Shown here in pieces: positions 6,903-12,127 of a stretch of DNA of 12,127 bases. The notes under the pieces were generated by a model. It was not told the DNA's origin. It did not search any database and was given only the letters and a program-made list of their open reading frames with translations. How positions within the stretch are numbered: position 1 is the stretch's first letter; each line of letters starts with the position of its first letter. Made by a program: the position numbers and the translations under genes. The DNA is from Cellvibrionaceae bacterium (GTDB lineage: Bacteria > Pseudomonadota > Gammaproteobacteria > Pseudomonadales > Cellvibrionaceae): assembly GCA_030597965.1 (NCBI GenBank), contig JAUVQU010000056.1, positions 1 to 12,127 of the forward strand, given 5' to 3'.

Positions 6903-7670
6903 ATGGCAGGGCAAGATATATTAGTGAGCTATCAGGGGGGAGTCTGTCATATCCAGATTAATCGCCCAGAATCAAAAAACTCGCTGCGCCGTGATATGTA
7001 TACCCAGATTTGTGAGGCATTGGACTCTGCTGAGAGTGATGACGATATTCGTGTCATTCTGCTGAGCGGTGTCGGCGGTAATTTTACCAGTGGCAATGAC
7101 CTGTCCGATTTTGCCGAAGGTATGCAGGTAGTAAAAAACACGCCAACTTACCGTTATATCCAGACTTTGAAAGACCTGAAAAAACCACTTGTTGCCGCTG
7201 TAACAGGTTTTGCGATTGGCATAGGTACGACCACGCTGCTGCACTGTGACATGGTATACGCCGAGGCCGATGCTACCTTGTCATTACCGTTTAATAAGCT
7301 GGGTTTGTGTTTGGAGTTCGGCTCCAGTCTATTGTTGTCCCGCATCATGGGCAGGGCTCAGGCTATGGAGTTGATTCTGATGGCAGAGCCATTCAATGGC
7401 GTCAAGGCAAAAGAGTTGGGAATTGTCACGGATGTGGTTGATGATGCGGTGGCACATTCGATCAAACGTGCCGAAAAGCTGGCAAAAATGCCACCGGCCT
7501 CAACATTGTTGAATAAAAAGTTAATGACCGAGCCGACGGCTGCACGCACCCATGACATTGTGGTGGAAGAGTTGAAGCATTTTAACGAAGCATTACTGGG
7601 CCCAGAGTTCAAAGAAGCGGTCACCGCTTTTATAGAAAAAAGAGCCCCGGATTTTTCAAAAAAAAATTAA
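6903..7670 (+). CDS. Crotonase-fold enoyl-CoA hydratase/isomerase, possibly Delta3,Delta2-enoyl-CoA isomerase
   Basis: A cytoplasmic acyl-CoA enzyme of the crotonase superfamily. Numbered from the outermost possible start (GTG at 6840), the oxyanion-hole strands are GNFTSGNDLSDF (80-91) and VTGFAIGIGTTTL (121-133), and the active-site helix is LGLCLEFGSS (154-163). Glu159 lies where Delta3,Delta2-enoyl-CoA isomerases keep their single catalytic glutamate (LGLxPExxSS in that group), and I see no second hydratase-type glutamate. This favours isomerase, though a hydratase cannot be excluded. Start choice is uncertain: GTG 6840 has no good ribosome site, ATG 6876 has AGGGG 12 bases upstream, and ATG 6903 has AAGAG 8 bases upstream and gives a normal 255-residue protein, so 6903 is preferred. 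It is followed after 42 bp by a dienoyl-CoA reductase-like gene, which fits metabolism of unsaturated acyl-CoA. Confidence 0.85.
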   Translation: MAGQDILVSYQGGVCHIQINRPESKNSLRRDMYTQICEALDSAESDDDIRVILLSGVGGNFTSGNDLSDFAEGMQVVKNTPTYRYIQTLKDLKKPLVAAVTGFAIGIGTTTLLHCDMVYAEADATLSLPFNKLGLCLEFGSSLLLSRIMGRAQAMELILMAEPFNGVKAKELGIVTDVVDDAVAHSIKRAEKLAKMPPASTLLNKKLMTEPTAARTHDIVVEELKHFNEALLGPEFKEAVTAFIEKRAPDFSKKN

Positions 7671-7712
7671 GTCTGACAGTAAATAATTGAACAATAATTT
7701 AAGGAGCAAGCC

Positions 7713-8528
7713 ATGAGTTTGGTGATGGATTTTGCGGGTAAAGCCGTTGTAGTAGTGGGCGGTACCAGTGGCATTAACCGCGGTGTTGCAGAACAATTTG
7801 CCGCGCATGGTGCCAAAGTGGCCGTGGCCAGCCGTCGTCAGGACAAGGTAGATGACACAGTGGCCGCACTCAAAGCCGCCGGTGCTGCGGAGGCCATGGG
7901 CTTCACTTGTGATGTGCGTGATATAGATTCAGTGCGTGCAGGATTGGAACAGGTGCATCAGGCCTTTGGCGACTTTGATGTACTGGTGTCCGGTGCGGCG
8001 GGTAACTTTCCAGCATTGGCTGCGGACATGTCGGCGAATGCGTTTAAGTCGGTGATTGATATTGATCTCATGGGTACCTTCCATGTGATGAATGCGGCCT
8101 ATCCGTTGTTAAAGCGTCCTGGCGCCAGCATTATTAATATATCCGCGCCTCAGGCGTGGATTCCTATGCAGGCACAATCCCACGTGTGTGCGGCTAAGGC
8201 GGGTGTTGATATGATCACGCGAACTCTGTCTATGGAGTGGGGTGAAGAAGGTGTACGCATCAATTCTGTAGTGCCTGGTCCGATTGATGGGACCGAGGGG
8301 ATGGAGCGTCTGGCGGGTACGGAAGAGTTGCGTGAGATGACCAGAAAATCAGTGCCGCTACAGCGATTAGGGCAAAAATCAGATATTGCCAATATCTGCA
8401 TGTTCCTGGGTTCTGATTTGGCCAGCTATGTGTCCGGTACCGTCATTCCAGTTGATGGTGCCTGGAGCCACGCGGGGCTGGGTGGCATCAGCGATTCGCT
8501 GGCTAAATTTGCCCGGGCGCAGAAGTAA
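7713..8528 (+). CDS. SDR-family 2,4-dienoyl-CoA reductase-like protein (DECR2 type)
   Basis: A 271-residue Rossmann-fold oxidoreductase, likely NADPH-dependent reduction of 2,4-dienoyl-CoA. The cofactor loop is GGTSGIN (16-22), with Asn where SDRs usually have the last Gly. ASRR (39-42) after strand 2 suggests NADPH. SGAAGNFPA (93-101), VIDIDLMGTFH (114-124), SHVCAAKAG (156-164) and GPIDGTEGM (189-197) follow human peroxisomal DECR2 closely as I recall it. The classical YxxxK tyrosine is replaced by Val158, while Lys162 is kept. The catalytic Asn of classical SDRs is replaced by Asp118. Both changes also occur in DECR2, so the protein is probably active with a non-classical site. AAGGAG six bases upstream fixes the ATG. 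Likely cotranscribed with the upstream crotonase; a strong terminator follows. Another acyl-CoA or ketoacyl substrate remains possible. Confidence 0.8.
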   Translation: MSLVMDFAGKAVVVVGGTSGINRGVAEQFAAHGAKVAVASRRQDKVDDTVAALKAAGAAEAMGFTCDVRDIDSVRAGLEQVHQAFGDFDVLVSGAAGNFPALAADMSANAFKSVIDIDLMGTFHVMNAAYPLLKRPGASIINISAPQAWIPMQAQSHVCAAKAGVDMITRTLSMEWGEEGVRINSVVPGPIDGTEGMERLAGTEELREMTRKSVPLQRLGQKSDIANICMFLGSDLASYVSGTVIPVDGAWSHAGLGGISDSLAKFARAQK

Positions 8529-8547
8529 AATAAAGTACAAGTAACAA

Positions 8548-8578
8548 AATAAAAAAGCGCTTGGGGCGCTTTTTTATT
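8548..8578. terminator. Bidirectional intrinsic terminator between convergent genes
   Basis: A 13-bp perfect stem pairs 8548-8560 with 8566-8578 around a 5-nt loop (TTGGG). The GC core GCGC is flanked by six A on the left and six T on the right, so it can end transcription of the dienoyl-CoA reductase gene on the plus strand and of the TetR gene on the minus strand. Confidence 0.88.
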
Positions 8579-8588
8579 GCTTGCGATT

Positions 8589-9218
8589 TTATGTGTCTTG
8601 AAGGGCTGTGGCGATACGCCGCATTAATTTCTTTTGTCGAGCAATGTTGTCTGGATCTGTCAATTTGCCTGTGGCCAGAGTGTCGTATATTTGTTGAGAT
8701 AAAAAATAGCCGGTGACCAGGTTGAAGGTGGCTATAAGGTGTATGGCTTGTTCTTCCGGCTCCATGTTCTCATCAATCCCTAAGGCGGTAATGGTATTTT
8801 GACCTTGAGTGAAAAGCCGTTGTAGCCAGTCATGAATCAGTAGATTGTCGTCGTCTCCTCCTGCGTGCAGAGCCTGCTGGAACAGTGATGCCATTGAAGG
8901 GTGTTCTGCCAGCAAATCAGTGATCTTTTCCCAGAGGGCCGCATAGCCTGAAGCAGAGTCGCTGTTGGTTGTGCGTTCTCGCATGGCCTCAATCATAGGG
9001 CTGAGACCTCGATCAAGCACAGAGCTGTATAAGTCTCGTTTACTGTCAAAGTGCTTGTAGATTCCGGGTTGCTGAATGTGTGCAGCTTGCGCGATCTCGC
9101 GTAGTGACGTGCCCTTGTAACCCTTGGAGGCAAAAAGTACTTCGGCGGCGTTCATGATGCGCTCGGCGGTGAGTTTCCCTTTTGTTTTCTTGGGGGTGCT
9201 GTCGGCAGAGCTGTCCAC
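8589..9218 (-). CDS. TetR/AcrR-family transcriptional regulator
   Basis: A 209-residue one-component regulator, probably a repressor released by a small hydrophobic ligand. After a Lys-rich N-terminus the DNA-binding domain spans about residues 15-66. Its helix-turn-helix is TSLREIAQAAHIQQPGIYKHF (37-57) with the family's typical IYKHF ending, followed by KRDLYSSVLDRG. The C-terminal ligand domain (about 70-209) is all-helical and not recognisable to subgroup. The start is a GTG at 9218, supported by AAAGGA (minus strand, 9225-9230) six bases upstream. It is divergent from the Rieske oxygenase operon across 184 bp holding a palindrome, so control of that operon and of itself is the natural inference. 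It ends at the shared terminator facing the dienoyl-CoA reductase gene. Confidence 0.9.
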   Translation of the reverse strand: MDSSADSTPKKTKGKLTAERIMNAAEVLFASKGYKGTSLREIAQAAHIQQPGIYKHFDSKRDLYSSVLDRGLSPMIEAMRERTTNSDSASGYAALWEKITDLLAEHPSMASLFQQALHAGGDDDNLLIHDWLQRLFTQGQNTITALGIDENMEPEEQAIHLIATFNLVTGYFLSQQIYDTLATGKLTDPDNIARQKKLMRRIATALQDT

Positions 9219-9253
9219 GTTTTGTCCTTTGATCGACGTTTTATTACAAAATT

Positions 9254-9263
9254 AAGTTATCAA
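9254..9263. promoter_or_regulatory. Distal half-site AAGTTATCAA, inverted copy of the palindrome's right arm
   Basis: AAGTTATCAA here is the exact reverse complement of TTGATAACTT at 9328-9337. It lies 65 bp away on the TetR-gene side of the divergent region, about 36-45 bases before the TetR start codon, where a repressor would affect the tetR-type promoter. Function is inferred from position and sequence match only. Confidence 0.35.
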
Positions 9264-9316
9264 AAGTACGGCTTTCGATAGCTATTGCGCTGAAGTGAAC
9301 GGTAAGTATTGCATTT

Positions 9317-9338
9317 AAAGTTAACGATTGATAACTTT
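9317..9338. promoter_or_regulatory. Candidate TetR operator palindrome upstream of the oxygenase operon
   Basis: AAAGTTA (9317-9323) and TAACTTT (9332-9338) form a 7-bp perfect inverted repeat around 8 nt. Nine of the eleven symmetric positions in the 22-bp site pair. Size and symmetry fit a TetR-family operator. It overlaps a weak promoter-like pair, TTGCAT (9309-9314) and TAACTT (9332-9337) with 17 bp between, which would allow direct repression. No strong promoter is otherwise visible for the operon. Confidence 0.45.
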
Positions 9339-9387
9339 TGCCTGATTTTTCCAGTCGGTCGCATTGATGTAACCGAGCTGTATTTTT

Positions 9388-9394
9388 AAGGGGA
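9388..9394 (+). promoter_or_regulatory. Ribosome binding site that fixes the GTG start of the oxygenase alpha gene
   Basis: AAGGGGA ends eight bases before the GTG at 9403. No in-frame ATG lies near the start of the protein, and the N-terminal residues MTIKVKDLV fit the family, so the GTG start is preferred. Confidence 0.7.
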
Positions 9395-9402
9395 CACAAA
9401 GC

Positions 9403-10686
9403 GTGACAATTAAAGTAAAAGATCTGGTCAATGAAGATGCGACTCTGATCGGTCGTAAGGCTTGGTCTGATGAGCATATCTACGAGTTAGAGAAAAAAGG
9501 AATTTTTGGTAAATCCTGGCTGTTCCTTGGCCATGAGAGCCAAATTAAAAACCCGGGTGATTTTGTTCAGGCCTATATGTGTGAGACGCCTATCATTTTG
9601 GCGCGCGGCAGTGATGACAAAGTGTACGCCAACATCAATAGTTGCAGTCACCGTGGTGTGCCCGTTTGTCGTGCCGATCACGGTAACGCCAAGCGTTTTG
9701 TCTGCCCGTATCACAATTGGTCTTTCACCGTTGAGGGGGAGCTGGCCACTATTCCGCAAGAACGGGAATTACAGTGCAAACCCGACAAGAGTCAGTTGGG
9801 CCTTAAGCCTGTTCCGCGTCTGGAAAGTTGGAAAGGTTTTTATTTCGGCAGTTTTGACGAAAATATTGAATCTCTGGATGATTATCTGGGCGACATGAAG
9901 TTTTATCTTGGGGCGTTTATTGACCGCTTCGAAGGTGGCATTGAATTTGTTGGTGCGCCACACCGCTGGGTTATTGATGCCAACTGGAAATTACCTATGG
10001 AAAACCAGTTGGGTGATGTGAATCACGGGCCATTTCTGCATGCCTCGATTGTTACTCCAGAGGCCAATCAGGAAATTATTGATCACGGCCTTAGCGCCGT
10101 AACGACACCGGGTCATGGTGCTACCTTCCGCATGATGCCAGAGGATACGCATCCCGGTTTGGTGGCGTGGGGGATGGAGTCACCCAATGTCATGATGGCG
10201 CCGCCGGAAGTACACCAATATCTGTTTGACACACACGAGAAAGCGGTTGAGCGTGTTGGGCCGGTCCGGGCGAATATGAAGGGTCTTACCTATGGTGTTT
10301 ACCCTAACCTTTCTTTCCTTTGGTCTAATGCATCATTTAAGGTCTCGCATCCGCGTGGGCCGGGTAAGGTTGAGTATTGGTCATGGTCGGTAGTGCCTGC
10401 TGATGCACCTGAAAATGTTAAAAAAACATTACGTAATAACTACGCCACTTTTTTTGGTCCTGGCGGTGTTTTGGAACAGGAAGACTCAGAAGTATGGATG
10501 CAGCAATTCCACGGTTCTAACTTCGATTTTGCCGATGATAGAAAGTATTTTTACGGACTGGGTTTGGGTGAAGAGAAGTCCCATCCGGATTTGCCCGGTA
10601 TGGTCGATGTAACAGCTAACGAACACTACGCACGAGGATTTTTTGAGCGCTGGCGTGATGCCCTGCAAGCGGTGGAGGAGGAATGA
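9403..10686 (+). CDS. Rieske non-heme iron ring-hydroxylating oxygenase, large (alpha) subunit
   Basis: This is the catalytic subunit of a multicomponent aromatic-ring dioxygenase, which adds O2 to an aromatic or related ring, usually giving a cis-dihydrodiol. It has 427 residues, normal for the family. The Rieske [2Fe-2S] ligands are Cys81, His83, Cys101 and His104 in the exact pattern C-x-H-x17-C-x2-H. The mononuclear iron site is Asp205, His208, His213 in the block ENQLGDVNHGPFLHAS (200-215), with Asp361 (in EQEDSEVW) as the likely third ligand by comparison with naphthalene dioxygenase. Asn207 stands where many relatives have Tyr before the first His. It overlaps the beta-subunit gene by 4 bp and is divergent from a TetR gene. 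The substrate cannot be told from sequence. No ferredoxin or reductase gene is in the window. Confidence 0.94.
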   Translation: MTIKVKDLVNEDATLIGRKAWSDEHIYELEKKGIFGKSWLFLGHESQIKNPGDFVQAYMCETPIILARGSDDKVYANINSCSHRGVPVCRADHGNAKRFVCPYHNWSFTVEGELATIPQERELQCKPDKSQLGLKPVPRLESWKGFYFGSFDENIESLDDYLGDMKFYLGAFIDRFEGGIEFVGAPHRWVIDANWKLPMENQLGDVNHGPFLHASIVTPEANQEIIDHGLSAVTTPGHGATFRMMPEDTHPGLVAWGMESPNVMMAPPEVHQYLFDTHEKAVERVGPVRANMKGLTYGVYPNLSFLWSNASFKVSHPRGPGKVEYWSWSVVPADAPENVKKTLRNNYATFFGPGGVLEQEDSEVWMQQFHGSNFDFADDRKYFYGLGLGEEKSHPDLPGMVDVTANEHYARGFFERWRDALQAVEEE

Positions 10687-11240
10687 TGAATCAGCCAGTA
10701 GTAACACCTGAATTACAGCACGATATAGAACAGTTTTATTACCGTGAGGCGCGCATGCTGGATGGTCGTCAGTACCAGCAATGGATGGCTCTTTTGACAC
10801 AGGATATAGCCTATATTATCCCTTCCCGCGTCAATACTATGGTGAATAACCGTGATCGCGGTAAAGAGGAAATGATCAGCGTTGAGCGCGAACTGGAAGG
10901 TGTGGATTCGGATGGTTGTCCAATTCGCGAAGAGGGCATTGCCATTATAATGATGCGTGTAGAGCGAGCCTTTAAAATGAACTCCTGGTCTGAAAATCCG
11001 CCAGCACGTACTCGGAGAATGGTGGGTAATGTGGAAGTTATGGAGCAGGACGGTGACAACCTGACGATCTACAGTAATTTCCATATGAATTACGCTCGCC
11101 CAGGCAGCAGAAATTTTCTCTACAGTGGACAGCGACGAGACAAGCTAAAGAAAATTGAAGGCGGCTATCAAATCGCACATCGAGAGATCATTTTGGATTA
11201 TGGGGATATCGATTACCCAACGCTGGGTTTGTTCTTTTGA
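10683..11240 (+). CDS. Ring-hydroxylating oxygenase small (beta) subunit
   Basis: This is the structural NTF2-fold subunit that assembles with the alpha subunit, typically as alpha3beta3. It has 185 residues, of normal length. Family features are FYYREARMLDGRQYQQWMAL (residues 18-37), the polar strand DIAYIIPSRV, the Arg-rich segment around PPARTRRMVGNVEV, and the closing IAHREIILDYGDID. The start overlaps the alpha stop in an ATGA arrangement (10683-10686), pointing to translational coupling. A GGAGGAGG run at 10674-10681 serves the start. A second in-frame ATG at 10686 has better spacing from it and could be the true start, which would remove one residue. It has no metal site of its own. 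A strong terminator follows 35 bp after the stop. Confidence 0.92.
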   Translation: MMNQPVVTPELQHDIEQFYYREARMLDGRQYQQWMALLTQDIAYIIPSRVNTMVNNRDRGKEEMISVERELEGVDSDGCPIREEGIAIIMMRVERAFKMNSWSENPPARTRRMVGNVEVMEQDGDNLTIYSNFHMNYARPGSRNFLYSGQRRDKLKKIEGGYQIAHREIILDYGDIDYPTLGLFF

Positions 11241-11275
11241 TTGGCGTGAGACGTTAAACGGGAGATGGAAGGCGT

Positions 11276-11307
11276 AAAAAGCCGTATTCATTTGAATACG
11301 GCTTTTT
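11276..11307 (+). terminator. Intrinsic terminator of the oxygenase operon
   Basis: GCCGTATTCA (11281-11290) pairs with TGAATACGGC (11293-11302), flanked by five A and a run of six T (11303-11308). It lies 35 bp after the beta-subunit stop. The A-tract on the left may let it also stop minus-strand transcription from the facing SDR gene. Confidence 0.88.
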
Positions 11308-11355
11308 TATTTGTAGGCGTAGGGCGTACTATCTCACCCCGCACATATCACATCG

Positions 11356-12108
11356 CTACCCAATCGTCTGTCCTCCATCAATAGGCAGGCCAATACCAGT
11401 GATATATCTGGCTTCATTTGAAGCGAGAAAACAGATGGTGTTGGCAATCTCGGGTGCTTCAGCGACATCCAACAGTGGAGCCATCTTCAAAAATTGAACC
11501 ATGTCGGCGTTTTCGGGCATGGTGAAATTGGCGACCAGTGGCGTATTGACCTGACCGGGGCAGATGGCATTAACCCGTACACCTTTGCTGGCAAATTCAA
11601 TGGCCAGTGATTTGGTCAGCAGGAGTACTGCACCTTTTGTAGCACAGTAGGCGCTGTTGTATATCTGTCCATCAATACCCGCGGTAGACGACATGTTGAT
11701 GATGTTTCCTTTGGTCTCCAGCAGGTGCGGCATGGCCAGTTGGCACAGGTGGAATACGCCGTTGAGGTTAATATCAACCATGCGTTCCCAGTCAGCTTCG
11801 CTAACGTCTTCGAGGTGTTTTGAGAAAGCTATACCGGCAATATTGCAGAGCACATCTAGTTGCCCGAAGGCTTCTATGGTTGATTCCACCAGTGCCCGAC
11901 AATCTGAGCGTTTACCGACGTCGGTTATTCGGTATTGGGAGACGCCGCCTGTCTCGGTAATTTCATTCTGTGTTTCTTTCAGGCCATCTTCATTGATATC
12001 TGCCAGTATCACGTTTGCGCCTTCGGCAGCGAGTTGAATGGCAGTGGCCTGGCCAATACCGGAGGCGGCACCAGTAACCAGCGCCACTTTATTAGAGAAT
12101 CGAATCAT
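11356..12108 (-). CDS. Classical SDR-family oxidoreductase (NAD-type, substrate unknown)
   Basis: A 250-residue classical short-chain dehydrogenase/reductase of the length typical for 3-oxoacyl-ACP reductase-like enzymes. The cofactor loop is TGAASGIG (12-19), and Asp37 at the end of strand 2 suggests NAD(H) rather than NADP(H). NIAG is at 89-92. The catalytic tetrad is complete: Asn114, Ser141, Tyr154 and Lys158 (in YCATK). The proline-glycine motif after strand 6 is CPGQVNTP. Such enzymes act on hydroxyacyl, sterol, terpenoid or cis-diol substrates, and no feature here decides. It faces the oxygenase operon, so it is not cotranscribed with it, but it may belong to the same catabolic locus. 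ATG at 12108 has AGGAT about eight bases upstream. The promoter lies at or beyond the window end. Confidence 0.88.
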   Translation of the reverse strand: MIRFSNKVALVTGAASGIGQATAIQLAAEGANVILADINEDGLKETQNEITETGGVSQYRITDVGKRSDCRALVESTIEAFGQLDVLCNIAGIAFSKHLEDVSEADWERMVDINLNGVFHLCQLAMPHLLETKGNIINMSSTAGIDGQIYNSAYCATKGAVLLLTKSLAIEFASKGVRVNAICPGQVNTPLVANFTMPENADMVQFLKMAPLLDVAEAPEIANTICFLASNEARYITGIGLPIDGGQTIG

Positions 12109-12127
12109 AAGAACATCCTAGTTTTTA

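Noticed and set aside
7658..7666. Run of nine A at the end of the crotonase gene
   Set aside because: It lies within the last three codons (KKN then stop). It could be a slippage or sequencing-error site but changes little in the protein.
1..12127. tRNA or rRNA genes, CRISPR arrays, insertion sequences, integrase or toxin-antitoxin genes
   Set aside because: No cloverleaf, spaced direct repeats, transposase motifs or terminal inverted repeats were seen on either strand.

Overview
The window reads as ordinary chromosome of a free-living, probably marine, gammaproteobacterium. The basis is the overall look of the housekeeping proteins: an E. coli-length DinG with its Fe-S cysteine spacing, an ArgS of normal length, and a YqcC-family protein, a family best known from Gammaproteobacteria. 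The catabolic genes (Rieske oxygenase, unsaturated acyl-CoA enzymes, TetR regulator, SDRs) fit an oligotroph that uses aromatic or lipid carbon. No insertion sequence, phage gene, integrase, tRNA, rRNA or CRISPR array was seen. The exact genus cannot be read from the sequence alone.

Left third (1-5904, all on the minus strand). argS (5904-4168) stands first, behind a recognisable promoter near 5963-5990. After a 179-bp gap with several inverted repeats comes a compact run dinG -> yqcC-like -> SnoaL-like -> D-glycerate 3-kinase-like (3988 down to 21). The gaps in this run are 28, 1 and 24 bp, which suggests one operon joining a DNA-repair helicase to three metabolic or unknown proteins. The last gene is clearly more AT-rich than the others.

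Middle (6090-8528, plus strand). A YjdF/DUF2238-type membrane protein has a good extended -10 promoter. It is followed by a likely two-gene unit: a crotonase-fold enoyl-CoA isomerase/hydratase and an SDR that matches the peroxisomal-type (DECR2) 2,4-dienoyl-CoA reductases. Together these two could supply the auxiliary steps needed to beta-oxidise unsaturated acyl-CoAs. The unit ends at a strong bidirectional terminator (8548-8578).

Right third (8589-12108). A TetR-family regulator (minus) is divergent from a two-gene Rieske non-heme iron oxygenase operon, alpha (9403-10686) and beta (10683-11240), which overlap by 4 bp and end at a strong terminator (11276-11307). The 184-bp divergent region carries a 22-bp imperfect palindrome and a further half-site, the best candidate operator. 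A classical SDR (12108-11356, minus) faces the operon. No ferredoxin or reductase for the oxygenase is in the window, so its electron supply lies elsewhere.

No radically new system is evident. The points most worth checking are the uncharacterised oxygenase/TetR module with its palindromic operator, the DECR2-like reductase with a non-canonical SDR active site, the odd dinG operon, and the structured intergenic element between dinG and argS.
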